Source: Crenobacter luteus (lineage in GTDB: Bacteria; Pseudomonadota; Gammaproteobacteria; Burkholderiales; Chromobacteriaceae). Taken from it: a stretch of 64,000 nucleotides of DNA. The stretch's first letter is position 1, and every line of letters starts with the position of its first letter. Below the pieces are notes generated by a model that was not told the DNA's origin, did no database searches, and worked only from the letters and a program-made list of their open reading frames with translations. A program made the position numbers and the translations under genes. Where the stretch lies: NCBI RefSeq assembly GCF_004345725.1, contig NZ_SLXG01000009.1:33381-97380 (forward strand), in the 5' to 3' direction. This document shows positions 38,627 to 48,879 of this stretch, in pieces.

Positions 38627-38667
38627 AAAAAAGCTCGGCCAACCTTTGAGGGTTGGCCGGGCTTTTT
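38627..38667. terminator. Repeat-built terminator after DUF1003 gene
   Basis: AAGCTCGGCCAACC (38631-38644) pairs with GGTTGGCCGGGCTT (38651-38664); the right arm has one change that keeps a G-U pair. An A-run lies before and TTTTT after, so this copy of the repeat pair is a proper bidirectional terminator between convergent genes. Confidence 0.9.
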
Positions 38668-38684
38668 CGTTGCCGGACGACGGC

Positions 38685-38939
38685 TCACGGCGTCACGAGC
38701 GCGACGGTCGCCAGAAAGTCGTTGCCGTAGCGGCGCACCAGCTTTTCCAGCGCCGGCGCGATGCGCGGCCACTGCGCCTCTACGAGCGCCAGCGCCGCGT
38801 CGGCGTTGCCGGTCGACGTGGCGAAGAAGGCGTCGACGGCCGCCGGCTCGAGCCGGAAATTGGCCGGGTAACCGTCGAGGCGCGCGTTGACCAGGATGAT
38901 TTCGTGACGGTCGATGCGCGCGGCGATGAAGCTCATCAT
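38685..38939 (-). CDS. Small hypothetical protein
   Basis: An 84-residue protein, MMSFIAARIDRHEIILVNARLDGYPANFRLEPAAVDAFFATSTGNADAALALVEAQWPRIAPALEKLVRRYGNDF..., of mixed strand/helix character without a membrane segment. The pattern recalls small DUF1488-type proteins, but I am not sure. GGGAGC precedes the tandem ATGs (38939 or 38936). A perfect 22-bp repeat palindrome sits just upstream. Confidence 0.6.
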   Translation of the reverse strand: MMSFIAARIDRHEIILVNARLDGYPANFRLEPAAVDAFFATSTGNADAALALVEAQWPRIAPALEKLVRRYGNDFLATVALVTP

Positions 38940-38957
38940 GGTCTTGCTCCCGCGAAG

Positions 38958-38979
38958 GCTCGGCCAACGTTGGCCGAGC
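38958..38979. repeat. Head-to-head TTGGCCGAG repeat palindrome
   Basis: A perfect 22-bp palindrome with half-site GCTCGGCCAAC, made of two abutting repeat copies with no loop, lies between the small hypothetical gene and dbpA. Without a T-run it is a poor terminator. Confidence 0.8.
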
Positions 38980-39090
38980 GTCGGTTGAAATCGGGCGGAC
39001 AGGAAACCGGACGGGCGAGGCGGCGCCAGTGTCGGCGTAGCGACCGGACAGGCAGCACCGCGTCAACGCTGGCCGCGTTGTGCCGGCGGC

Positions 39091-40473
<1,383 letters not shown>

Positions 40474-40555
40474 CACAAGGACTTGGCGCGAAGAAAAGGG
40501 GCCGAGTGTAGCAGGCGCGCGCCGCCGCGGCCAGCCGCGCGCCGGGCCGGAAACG

Positions 40556-40582
40556 AAAAAACCGGCCGCGCGGGCCGGTTTG
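40556..40582 (-). terminator. Terminator of the NSS transporter
   Basis: An ACCGGCC / GGGCCGGT stem is preceded on the plus strand by an A-run, which is a U-run for the minus-strand transcript. It separates the transporter from dbpA. Confidence 0.7.
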
Positions 40583-40598
40583 CCGGGCGTGGCGGCGC

Positions 40599-41978
40599 TC
40601 AGAAGGCGCCGAGGCCCTTGAGCATCACCGCGAGGATCAACAGCGGCGTCACCCAGCGGGTGACGAAGAACAGCACGTCGAGCACGCCCCTGTTGGCGAG
40701 GCGGCCGCCGTTGGACAGCGCCTCCTCGAAGCGCGGCCGGCCCCACACCCAGGCGACGAACACCGTCAGGCCAATGCCGCCGACCGGCATCAGGATGTTC
40801 GACGACACGTAGTCGAACAGGTCGAAGGCGTTCAGGCCGAACAGCGTCCAGTGCGCGGTCAGGCTGTTCGACAGCGCGCAGACCGAGCCGATCGCGGCCA
40901 ACAGCGCAAGGTTCACCACCACCGCCTTCTTGCGGCTGACGCCGAGCCGCTCGCTCATCACCGACACCGGCACCTCGAGGATGGACAGCATCGCGCCGGT
41001 GGCGGCGATCGCCGCCAGCACGAAGAACAGCACCAGGAACAGTTGGCCGAACGGCATGTTGGCGAACACCGCCGGGATGGTGATGAACAGCAGCGACGGC
41101 CCGGCCTCGGGCTTGAAGCCGAAGGCGAACACCGCCGGGAAGATCGCGACGCCGGCGAGCATCGACACGAACAGGTCGGCGCTCATCACGCGCAAGGCGG
41201 TCGCCGGCACGTTCTCGTCGGCGCGGAAGTAGCTGCCGTAGGTCATCATCGTGCCCATGCCGATCGACAGCTTGAAGAAGGCCAGCCCCATCGCGGTCAG
41301 CACCACCGCCGGCGTGATGCGCGAGAAATCCGGCGCGAACAGGAATTCGAGCCCGGCCGACGCGCCCGGCAAAGTGAGGCTCCTGACGCCGATCACGATC
41401 AAGAGCACGAACAGCAGCGGCATCAGCTTCTTGGTGACCGCCTCGATGCCCTTGGATACGCCCATCAGGATGATGCCACCGATCAGGAGCAGCACCACCC
41501 ACTGCCAGGCGAGCGAGGCGACCGGGTCGGACACCAGGCTCGCGAAGGACTGCGACGCCTGCGCCGGGTCGGTGGTCAGGATGTCGCCGGCGGCCGCCTT
41601 GAAGATGTAGGCGAACACCCAGGCGGCGACCTCGGAGTAGAAAGCGAGGATCAGGAAGGCCGCCAGCACGCCGAAGGCGCCGATCAGCCACCACGGCTGA
41701 CGGCGAGGCGCGAGCCGCACCAGCGTCGTCACCGCGTCGGCCTTGGCGCGCCGGCCAAGCATGATCTCGGAGATCATCACCGGCAGCGCGACCAGCAGCG
41801 TCGCGACCAGATAAACCAGCAGGAAACCCGCGCCGCCGTTGGCGCCGGTCAGGTAGGGGAATTTCCAGATATTGCCGAGCCCGACCGCCGAGCCGAGGGT
41901 GGCGGCGAGCACGCCGAAACTCGATGTGAAGCCGTCGCGCGCCGGTTTGGCGACGGCGGAAGGTGCAGCTTGCGTCAT
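40599..41978 (-). CDS. Sodium-dependent transporter (NSS/SNF family)
   Basis: A 459-residue inner-membrane transporter with about 11-12 helices. SFGVLAATLGSAVGLGNIWKFPYLTGANGGAGFLLVYL is the TM1-TM2 signature with the sodium and substrate sites, and FKLSIGMGTMMTYGSYF is TM6-TM7. Bacterial relatives carry amino acids such as tryptophan, tyrosine or leucine; the substrate here is unknown. The ATG at 41978 (MTQAAPSAVAK) was preferred because the longer frame has an Arg-rich non-protein start. Confidence 0.88.
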   Translation of the reverse strand: MTQAAPSAVAKPARDGFTSSFGVLAATLGSAVGLGNIWKFPYLTGANGGAGFLLVYLVATLLVALPVMISEIMLGRRAKADAVTTLVRLAPRRQPWWLIGAFGVLAAFLILAFYSEVAAWVFAYIFKAAAGDILTTDPAQASQSFASLVSDPVASLAWQWVVLLLIGGIILMGVSKGIEAVTKKLMPLLFVLLIVIGVRSLTLPGASAGLEFLFAPDFSRITPAVVLTAMGLAFFKLSIGMGTMMTYGSYFRADENVPATALRVMSADLFVSMLAGVAIFPAVFAFGFKPEAGPSLLFITIPAVFANMPFGQLFLVLFFVLAAIAATGAMLSILEVPVSVMSERLGVSRKKAVVVNLALLAAIGSVCALSNSLTAHWTLFGLNAFDLFDYVSSNILMPVGGIGLTVFVAWVWGRPRFEEALSNGGRLANRGVLDVLFFVTRWVTPLLILAVMLKGLGAF

Positions 41979-42207
41979 GAATCGCCTCGTGGGGTTTTCG
42001 CGGGCCGCCTGACCGCTCGTGGCGGGACGGCGCCGTGTGGCCAGCAGGCCGGGGCGCGCATTGTGCCGCCGTCCCCGCCACCGCACAAGCCGTCGCCGCC
42101 GGACGACGCTTCAGTCTAGGCCGGCGCGGTTGACCCGGCGCGAGCCGTCCGTCTTAACTGGAGCATGACGCCCTCCCCGGCGGCGTCACCCGAAGGAGGC
42201 GTCATCG

Positions 42208-43860
42208 ATGCCGCACGGCGCGTTCGCCGAACTCTCCCTGCTCCTGATCGTCGCCGCGGCTGCCGGCGCCGTCGCGGTGCGTTTGCGCCAGCCGGTGCTG
42301 ATCGCCTACATCGCGATCGGCATCCTCGCCGGGCCGGCCGGGCTCGGCCTGGTCGCCGCGCAGGACCAGGTCGATCTTCTGGCCCGCATGGGCGTCGCGG
42401 TGCTGCTGTTCGTCGTCGGCCTCAAGCTCGACCTGCAGCATGTGCGGCATATCGGCCCGGTGGCGCTGGCCACCGGCCTCGGCCAACTGGGCTTCACCAT
42501 CGCCTTCGGCTTCGTGCTGACGCTGCTGTTGGGCAAGGGCGCGCTGGAGGCGCTCTACATCGCCGTCGCGCTGACGTTTTCCAGCACCATCATCATCGTC
42601 AAGCTGCTGTCCGACAAGCGCGAGCTCGACAGCCTGCACGGCCGCATCGCCGTCGGTTTCCTGATCGTGCAGGACCTGGCGGTGGTGCTGGCGATGATGG
42701 CGATGAGCGCGCTGCGCGGTGGCGACGGAGCGCCGGCGTCCGCCGTCGCGCTGTCGCTGGCCTGGCGGGTCGGCGCCGCCGCCCTGCTGCTCTACCTGCT
42801 GATGCGCTTCATCCTGCCCGGCCTCGTCCACCTGATGGCGCGCTCGCAGGAATTGCTGCTGATCTTCGCCGTCGCCTGGGGGACGGGCCTGGCCGCGCTG
42901 GGCGAGGCGGCCGGCTTCAGCCAGGAGGCCGGCGCCTTCCTCGCCGGCTTCTCGCTGGCCTCGACCCGCTACCGCGACGCGATCAACGCGCGCCTGGTCG
43001 GGCTGCGCGACTTCCTGCTGCTGTTCTTCTTCATCGACCTGGGCTCCCGGCTCGACTTCGCGACGCTCGGCGGCGAACTGCTGCCGGCCGCCGTGCTGTC
43101 GCTGTTCGTGCTGCTCGGCAACCCGCTGATCGTGATGGCCATCATGGGCTATATGGGCTACCGCAAGCGCACCGGCTTCCTGGCCGGGCTGACCGTGGCG
43201 CAGATCAGCGAATTCTCCATCGTCTTCGTCGCGATGGGCATCTCGCTCGGCCACGTCGGCGTCGGGGCGCTGGGGCTGACCACCCTGGTCGGGCTGGGCA
43301 CCATCGCCGCGTCGACCTATATGATCTTGTACTCGCAGCCGCTGTACGAAAAACTGTCGCCATGGCTGGGCATTTTCGAACGGCGCCACCCGCACCGAGA
43401 ACTTGCGATGGAAAAACGGCATCGAAACGCTGAACCGGTCGACGTCGTCGTGTTCGGCCTCGGCCGCTACGGCGGCAGCCTGCTCGAACGGCTGCACGAG
43501 AGGAACGTAGGCGCACTCGGCGTGGACTTCGACCCCGAAACCGTGCGCCGGCTGCGCCGCCGCGGCCTGCCGGCGCACTTCGGCGACGCGGAAGACCCGG
43601 GCTTTCTCGAGTCGCTGCCGATCGGCGAACTGCGCTGGGCGGTCAGCACCCTGCCGCAGTGGGACACCCGCGCGCTGTCGCACGCGCTGCACGAGGCCGG
43701 CTTTCGCGGGCGCGTCGCCGGCGTCGCGCGCGACGAGGCGCACGGCCAGACGATGCGCCGCGCCGGCGTCGACAAGGTGATCGACCCCTACGCCGACGCT
43801 GCCGGGCGCGCGGCGGACGAACTGGCCCGCGAACTCGACGACAAGGGAGAGAGACGATGA
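42208..43860 (+). CDS. CPA2 cation/proton antiporter with TrkA-N domain
   Basis: A 550-residue KefB/YbaL-like protein: about 12 membrane helices (residues 5-385), including LQPVLIAYIAIGILAGP-type TM2 and VALTFSSTIIIVKLL, then a cytosolic RCK/TrkA-N nucleotide-binding domain (about 408-530) with VVVFGLGRYGGSL. It probably exchanges potassium or sodium for protons; a glutathione-gated Kef role is not shown. Its stop overlaps the downstream Usp start as ATGA, a pairing that suggests stress-controlled ion homeostasis. Confidence 0.87.
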   Translation: MPHGAFAELSLLLIVAAAAGAVAVRLRQPVLIAYIAIGILAGPAGLGLVAAQDQVDLLARMGVAVLLFVVGLKLDLQHVRHIGPVALATGLGQLGFTIAFGFVLTLLLGKGALEALYIAVALTFSSTIIIVKLLSDKRELDSLHGRIAVGFLIVQDLAVVLAMMAMSALRGGDGAPASAVALSLAWRVGAAALLLYLLMRFILPGLVHLMARSQELLLIFAVAWGTGLAALGEAAGFSQEAGAFLAGFSLASTRYRDAINARLVGLRDFLLLFFFIDLGSRLDFATLGGELLPAAVLSLFVLLGNPLIVMAIMGYMGYRKRTGFLAGLTVAQISEFSIVFVAMGISLGHVGVGALGLTTLVGLGTIAASTYMILYSQPLYEKLSPWLGIFERRHPHRELAMEKRHRNAEPVDVVVFGLGRYGGSLLERLHERNVGALGVDFDPETVRRLRRRGLPAHFGDAEDPGFLESLPIGELRWAVSTLPQWDTRALSHALHEAGFRGRVAGVARDEAHGQTMRRAGVDKVIDPYADAAGRAADELARELDDKGERR

Positions 43861-44750
43861 CCGCTATCCGCCACCTGCTGGCCGCCACCGACCTGTCGGC
43901 CCCCGCCCGCCACGCCGCCCAGCGCGCCGCGCTGCTGGCCCGCGAGCGCGGCGCCACGCTCGAGCTCCTGCACATCGCCAGCACCGCACCGCTGGACAAG
44001 CTACGCCGCCTGGTCGGCGAGCTGCCCGGCGGCGTCGAGGATCGGGTGCTCGACGCGCTCCGTCACGACGTCCTCCTCCTGGCCGAGGAACTGCATGTCC
44101 GGTACGGCGTCGCCGCCGGCGTGCGCATCGCCAACGGCGCCATTCCGCAAGAAATCCACGAAGCGGCGCGCAAGACCGGCACCGACCTCGTCGTGCTGGG
44201 CGCGCGCGGCGCGAGCTTCATGCGCCACCTTCTGCTCGGCTCCACCGCCGAAAGGATGGTGCGCAAGATCCGCCACCCGATGCTGGTCGTCAAACAGCCT
44301 CCGCACGACGCCTACCGCCGCGTGCTGGTGCCGGTGGACTTTTCCGCCTCGTCGCTGCCGGCGCTGCGACTGGCGCGCGCCGTCGCCCCGGCCGCCCACA
44401 TCGTACTGCTGCACGCCTTCGACGTACCCTTCGAGGGCAAGCTGCGCCTGGCCGGCGTCGACGACGGCGCGATCGGCCATTACCGCACCGCCGCGCGGCA
44501 GGACGCGCTACAGAAAATGGCACGGTTGGCCGACGCGGCGGGACTGGCCCCGGGCGAGGCGACGCCGACCGTGCTGCACGGCGACGCCTGGCTGCGCATC
44601 CTCGAACAGGAGCAGGAGCAGGACTGCGACCTGATCGCGATGGGCAAGCACGGCGAAAGCATGCTCGAGGACATGCTGCTGGGCAGCGTCACCCGGCACG
44701 TGCTGGCGAACGCCCAGAGCGACATCCTGGTGTCGGTGGCCGGCGGCTGA
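43857..44750 (+). CDS. Tandem universal stress protein
   Basis: A 297-residue protein of two Usp domains (about 1-150 and 153-297). Each keeps an ATP-binding G-x2-G-x(9)-G-[ST] motif: GARGASFMRHLLLGST and GKHGESMLEDMLLGSV. It is translationally coupled to the antiporter (ATGA overlap) and may regulate it, which is an inference. It is followed by ssrA on the same strand with no clear terminator between. Confidence 0.88.
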   Translation: MTAIRHLLAATDLSAPARHAAQRAALLARERGATLELLHIASTAPLDKLRRLVGELPGGVEDRVLDALRHDVLLLAEELHVRYGVAAGVRIANGAIPQEIHEAARKTGTDLVVLGARGASFMRHLLLGSTAERMVRKIRHPMLVVKQPPHDAYRRVLVPVDFSASSLPALRLARAVAPAAHIVLLHAFDVPFEGKLRLAGVDDGAIGHYRTAARQDALQKMARLADAAGLAPGEATPTVLHGDAWLRILEQEQEQDCDLIAMGKHGESMLEDMLLGSVTRHVLANAQSDILVSVAGG

Positions 44751-44796
44751 AGCAAGCGACCGTGCCGAGGAACTATCCGCGCGGCGCGATTGTCGA

Positions 44797-44802
44797 TATA
44801 AT
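44797..44802 (+). promoter_or_regulatory. -10 box of ssrA promoter
   Basis: A perfect TATAAT lies 16 bp before the mature tmRNA 5' end. The -35 region (near 44774-44779, TATCCG) is weak, so only the -10 is called. Confidence 0.5.
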
Positions 44803-44817
44803 CGCGATACCACATCT

Positions 44818-45181
44818 GGGGGCGACCTGGTTTCGACGGGGGTTGCGAAGCGGATGAGGGCATACCGGGATTTCAGTCACCCCGTAAAACGCTGAATTTA
44901 TATAGTCGCAAACGACGAAACTTACGCTCTGGCCGCTTAATTGCGCCAGACACTGCAACGGTTCGCTGATGGGCCGGGTGGGTCAAACCACTGCAGTGTC
45001 ACTTTACATCAGCTAGCTCTGTGTCGGGTCGCTTGACCCAGGGCGAAACTCAAGGCGACTCGCCTATGCTCAGCCTGCCCGTCGGCGGAGTAGCAGGTCA
45101 AATCCAAACGACACGGCTAAGTATGTAGAACTCACCGTAGAGGATTTCCGGACGCGGGTTCGATTCCCGCCGCCTCCACCA
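44818..45181 (+). ncRNA. ssrA: tmRNA
   Basis: Transfer-messenger RNA for rescue of stalled ribosomes. The 5' GGGGGCG pairs with the 3' CGCCTCC before ACCA, closing the tRNA-like domain, and the T-arm GGGTTCGATTCCC is present. The tag frame starts at GCA 44908 and reads ANDETYALAA before TAA (44938-44940). Length about 364 nt, one piece. Confidence 0.97.
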
Positions 45182-45213
45182 AATCCGGCTTTCATGACGT
45201 GTCATGAGAGATC

Positions 45214-45250
45214 AAAACCCGCAAGGCTTCTGGCTTTGCGGGTTTTTTGT
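45214..45250 (+). terminator. Terminator of ssrA
   Basis: AAAACCCGCAA pairs with TTGCGGGTTTT and is followed by more T, 33 bp after the tmRNA. A short TCATGAC/GTCATGA dyad lies just before it (45192-45207). Confidence 0.88.
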
Positions 45251-45312
45251 TGCCTGGAGCTGTTTCAGCACGTACGCTCAATCCCCGTTCTGACTTGCCA
45301 GTTGGATTGTTT

Positions 45313-46551
45313 ATGCCCGACGAAAAAACTCTACCGTCCTCGCGAAGCTGGCTGAACCGGACGGTTGCCGGCGCCGGCGTAACCAGCGCCTTGGGAGATT
45401 TCTGCTACGAAACGACTACCGTCATCCTGCCCGGCTTTCTGGCCGTATTGGGCATCCCGGCGGCGGCGCTCGGCCTGATCGAGGGTGTCGCCGATGCGGT
45501 GGCGAGCTTCACCAAAATGCTATCGGGTTATATTGCCGACAAACTCGGACACCGCAAGTTGCTGGTCCTGGCCGGCTACGGGCTGACCCCTCTCGGGCAG
45601 GCATTGATCGCGCTGGCGACGGGCTGGCCGTTGATCTTGCTCGGACGCATGGTGTCCTGGTTCGGCAAAGGCTTGCGCGGACCGCTGCGTGACGCCATCG
45701 TCATCCAGGCGGTCAGCCCGGCAACGCGCGGGCGGGCATTCGGTTTTCACCGCGCGGCCGATACGGTGGGGGCGGTTTTCGGCCCGCTGCTCGGGGTAGC
45801 TTTGCTTGGTAGCGCGCAGAGCTGGCACTGGGACGATGCGGCCGGGCCGTTCCGCTTCGTGTTGTGGCTGTCGCTCGTCCCCGGCGTGCTGGCCGTGCTG
45901 GCTTTTCTTGTTCTGGTCGAGGACCCCCGCCGCTCGGCCAACCCCAAGCTGAAGCTTCTGGGCTCACTGCGCGCCCTGCCCGGCCGTTTCAAGCGCTACC
46001 TCGGGGCGATCGGCCTGTTCGGGGTCGGCGACTTCTCGCACGCGCTGCTGATCCTGGCGGCAACCACGCTGCTGACCCCGACGCTGGGAGCGGTACAGGC
46101 GGCACAGGTTGCGGGGCTACTCTATGTGGGGCGCAATGTGGTCCAGGTTGCCGCCTCGTGGCCGGTCGGCTGGCTGGCCGACCACGTCGGCCACCTGCCG
46201 GTGCTGGTGGCCGGTTACGCGCTGGGCGCCACAACGGCCACCCTGACGGCACTGGCCTTCTGGGCGGGCGTCGACAGCGTCGCGTGGCTGGCTGTCGTAT
46301 TCTTTTGCGCCGGCCTCTACGTCGCCGTGCAAGAAGCGCTGGAGGCGACCGTCACCGCCCAGCTGGTTCCCGCCGAAACGATGACGTTCGGCATTGGGGC
46401 TATGGGTACCGTCAACGGCTCGGCCAAGTTCCTCTCCAGCGCCACCGTCGGCGTGCTCTGGACGGCGGCCTCGCCGACGCTCGCCTTTGCGCTGGCCGCC
46501 GCCCTCATGCTGGCCGGGACGCTGGCGATCTTCCGGGTCGGCCGCCGATGA
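45313..46551 (+). CDS. MFS transporter
   Basis: A 412-residue major facilitator with 12 predicted helices. The loop between TM2 and TM3 has the MFS motif A-like GYIADKLGHRKLLVLAGY and GWLADHVGHLPVLVAGY in the second half. Other marks are VTSALGDFCYETTTVILPGF and GRMVSWFGKGLRGPLRDA. The substrate is unknown. It overlaps the ACR3-like gene as ATGA, so the two are co-translated, which hints at a metal- or metalloid-related export role. The ATG at 45313 removes a 22-codon extension running into the ssrA terminator. Confidence 0.82.
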   Translation: MPDEKTLPSSRSWLNRTVAGAGVTSALGDFCYETTTVILPGFLAVLGIPAAALGLIEGVADAVASFTKMLSGYIADKLGHRKLLVLAGYGLTPLGQALIALATGWPLILLGRMVSWFGKGLRGPLRDAIVIQAVSPATRGRAFGFHRAADTVGAVFGPLLGVALLGSAQSWHWDDAAGPFRFVLWLSLVPGVLAVLAFLVLVEDPRRSANPKLKLLGSLRALPGRFKRYLGAIGLFGVGDFSHALLILAATTLLTPTLGAVQAAQVAGLLYVGRNVVQVAASWPVGWLADHVGHLPVLVAGYALGATTATLTALAFWAGVDSVAWLAVVFFCAGLYVAVQEALEATVTAQLVPAETMTFGIGAMGTVNGSAKFLSSATVGVLWTAASPTLAFALAAALMLAGTLAIFRVGRR

Positions 46552-47543
46552 ATCGCCTGACGCTCGAACGCCATCAGGTCTGGCTCTACCTTGCCGCCAT
46601 CTCCGGCGGCCTGGCGCTGGGCAGCCTGCGGCCGCACATTGCGCCGGCCCTGGAGGCGCTATTGTGGCCGTCCCTGGCGACGCTGCTTTACACGACCTTT
46701 GTCCAGGTGCCGCTGCTGCACGTTCGCGACGCCTTCGGCGACCGGCGTTTCGTACTGGCCGTCCTCGTCGGCAACTTCGTGCTGATCCCGCTGGCGGTGT
46801 GGCTGGCGCTGCCGACCTTGCCCGACGAACCGGCCTTGCGCCTTGGCGTACTGCTGGTCCTGATGGTGCCCTGCACCGACTGGTTCATCACCTTTACCCA
46901 GCTTGGCCGGGGCGACGGCGCACGGGCCATCGCGGTGACGCCGCTGAACCTCTTGCTGCAGTTGCTGCTGCTACCGGTTTATTTATGGCTGATGCTGCCG
47001 AGCGCGGACTTCGGCGCGGCGCTCAACCCCGAGGAAATGCTGCCTGCCGCGCTGTCCCTAGTCGGCCTGCCGCTGGCCGCCGCCGCGCTGACCGAGCGCT
47101 GGGTCGAGGCGCAGGCGGCGCGATCGGTCTGGCGCGAACGCCTCGGCTGGTGCCCGGTCCCGCTGCTGACGCTGGTGGTGTTCCTGATCGCGGCGACGCA
47201 GGTCGGCGCGGTCAGGGGCGCCGGCGCGCTGCTGTTGACCGTGCTGCCGCTGTTTGTCGGTTTTCTGCTGATGGCCTGCTTGCTGGCGCTCGCCCTCAGC
47301 CGCTGGCTGCGTCTGCGACCGGATGCTGGCAGAACGCTCGCCTTCAGCTTCGGCACCCGCAACTCTTTCGTCGTGTTGCCGTTCGCGCTGGCGCTGCCGG
47401 CCGGCTGGGAGGCGACCGTGGTGGTGGTCGTGTTCCAGTCTCTGGTCGAACTGTTCGGCATGGTGGGCTATCTGTGGTGGCTGCCCAAGCTGCCCTTCGG
47501 AACGGGAACGGGCCCGCACCGCGATAGCGCAGCTAGGGGTTGA
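46548..47543 (+). CDS. ACR3/bile acid-sodium symporter family transporter
   Basis: A 331-residue membrane protein with about ten helices of the BART superfamily. LVLMVPCTDWFITFTQLGRGDGARAIAVTPLNLLLQLLLLPVYLWL matches the ACR3 core with the conserved cysteine thought to bind arsenite. No arsR or arsC is nearby, so arsenic resistance is plausible but not shown. Coupled to the MFS gene; its end overlaps a convergent small gene by 11 bp. Confidence 0.78.
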   Translation: MNRLTLERHQVWLYLAAISGGLALGSLRPHIAPALEALLWPSLATLLYTTFVQVPLLHVRDAFGDRRFVLAVLVGNFVLIPLAVWLALPTLPDEPALRLGVLLVLMVPCTDWFITFTQLGRGDGARAIAVTPLNLLLQLLLLPVYLWLMLPSADFGAALNPEEMLPAALSLVGLPLAAAALTERWVEAQAARSVWRERLGWCPVPLLTLVVFLIAATQVGAVRGAGALLLTVLPLFVGFLLMACLLALALSRWLRLRPDAGRTLAFSFGTRNSFVVLPFALALPAGWEATVVVVVFQSLVELFGMVGYLWWLPKLPFGTGTGPHRDSAARG

Positions 47544-47790
47544 GCATTTCGCTCGTCAGCAGGAAGTCGTGCCCGCCGTGCCGGGCGACGAACCCTTCGA
47601 CGCGCGGCACGAAACGCTCCCAGTGGCGTTTCAGCCCGGCGACCGCGTTTTCGATTCCGGTCGACTCGATGCCAAGGAAGTCGTCGACCGCGTCGGCGGC
47701 GATATGAAAATGCACCGGCACCTTGTTGTGCTCCGCGTGGACCATGATCTCGCGGCGCCCGTCGGGTCGCGCGTCTATCAGTTCGAGCAC
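47533..47790 (-). CDS. Small hypothetical protein
   Basis: An 85-residue protein read from GTG 47790: (V/M)LELIDARPDGRREIMVHAEHNKVPVHFHIAADAVDDFLGIE...HDFLLTSEMLNP. The GTG is chosen because GGGAGG lies 5 bp upstream. The strand/helix pattern (HFHIAADAVDDFLG) recalls small DUF1488-like proteins, without certainty. It is convergent with and overlaps the ACR3-like gene. Confidence 0.6.
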   Translation of the reverse strand: MLELIDARPDGRREIMVHAEHNKVPVHFHIAADAVDDFLGIESTGIENAVAGLKRHWERFVPRVEGFVARHGGHDFLLTSEMLNP

Positions 47791-47958
47791 GGCAGCCTCC
47801 CGTTGCAGCGGCAAACGATGGAATCTGTTCCGTTCTAGCACACGCCGCACAGGAGCCCGCCGGGCGTGTCCGGCTTGACGCGCACCCGGTGCGCGCGGCA
47901 TGTTGGACGGCGGGCACAACGACGGGCGGCGCGCCGCTCCACCGAAGAAGGAGTCGAC

Positions 47959-48738
47959 ATGGATCTGGGCATCGCCGGCAAACACGCGCTGGTCTGCGGC
48001 GCGAGCAAGGGACTGGGGCGCGGCTGCGCCGAGGCGTTGGCCGAGGCCGGCGTGCACCTGACGCTGGTTGCACGCACCGAGGCGCCTCTGCTGGCGGCGG
48101 CCGACGAGATCCGCGCGCGCCACGGTGTGACGGTGACGCCCGTCGCCTGCGACATCACCACGCCCGACGGGCGCATCGCCGCGCTGGCGGCCGCGCCGGC
48201 GCCGGACATCCTGGTCAACAACGCCGGCGGCCCACCGTCGGGCGACTTCCGCGACTGGGCGCGCGAAGACTGGCTGCGCGCGATCGACGCCAACATGCTG
48301 ACGCCGATCGAGCTGATCCGCGCGACCGTCGACGGCATGATGGCGCGCGGCTTCGGCCGCATCGTCAACATCACCAGCTCGGCGGTGAAGGCGCCGATCG
48401 CCGAGTTGGGGTTATCGAACGGCGCGCGCTCCGGGCTGACCGGCTTCGTCGCCGGCTTGGCGCGCAAGACGGTCGGCCACAACGTGACGATCAACAACCT
48501 CCTGCCGGGCATGTTCGACACCGACCGGCTCGCGTCGCTGATGGCCGGCCGCGCGACGGCGCAGGGCCTGTCGGTCGACGAGGCGCGCGCCCGGATCGCC
48601 GCCGGCATCCCGGCGCAGCGCTTCGGCCGCCCCGAGGAATTCGGCGCGCTGTGCGCCTTCCTGTGCAGCGCGCACGCCGGCTACCTCACCGGCCAGAACA
48701 TCCTGATCGACGGCGGCCACTACCCGGGCGTGTTTTGA
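47959..48738 (+). CDS. SDR-family protein lacking the Tyr-Lys active site
   Basis: A 259-residue Rossmann-fold short-chain dehydrogenase/reductase. Cofactor motifs are intact (VCGASKGLGRG, 13-22; LVNNAGG). The catalytic serine region is NITSSAV (Ser140/141), but the YxxxK motif 13 residues on reads SNGAR (Ser153, Arg157), so both Tyr and Lys are replaced. The C-terminal half (TINNLLPGMFDTDRL, GQNILIDGGHYPGVF) is normal. It may use another acid or have a non-redox role. GAAGGAG before the ATG at 47959 supports the start. Confidence 0.85.
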   Translation: MDLGIAGKHALVCGASKGLGRGCAEALAEAGVHLTLVARTEAPLLAAADEIRARHGVTVTPVACDITTPDGRIAALAAAPAPDILVNNAGGPPSGDFRDWAREDWLRAIDANMLTPIELIRATVDGMMARGFGRIVNITSSAVKAPIAELGLSNGARSGLTGFVAGLARKTVGHNVTINNLLPGMFDTDRLASLMAGRATAQGLSVDEARARIAAGIPAQRFGRPEEFGALCAFLCSAHAGYLTGQNILIDGGHYPGVF

Positions 48739-48879
48739 GCGCCAACGCGGCCGGAGCCGAGACCCGGCCGCCCTCCCCGCGATCGCTTCGCGCCGGCCAA
48801 TCACCTACCGTGAACACCACCCCGCGGCACGACCGGCCGATGCTATGCTGTCGGGCTGATTTTTCTCTCCCCCTCCCCC

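Noticed and set aside
43659..43856. A longer start for the Usp gene inside the antiporter gene
   Set aside because: The upstream part is the antiporter's coding sequence in another frame, and ATG 43857 shows the usual ATGA coupling and the Usp N-terminus.
44818..45181. ssrA as an integration site for the downstream genes
   Set aside because: The downstream MFS and ACR3 genes have chromosome-like composition and carry the repeat word, and no integrase or duplicated ssrA end is visible.
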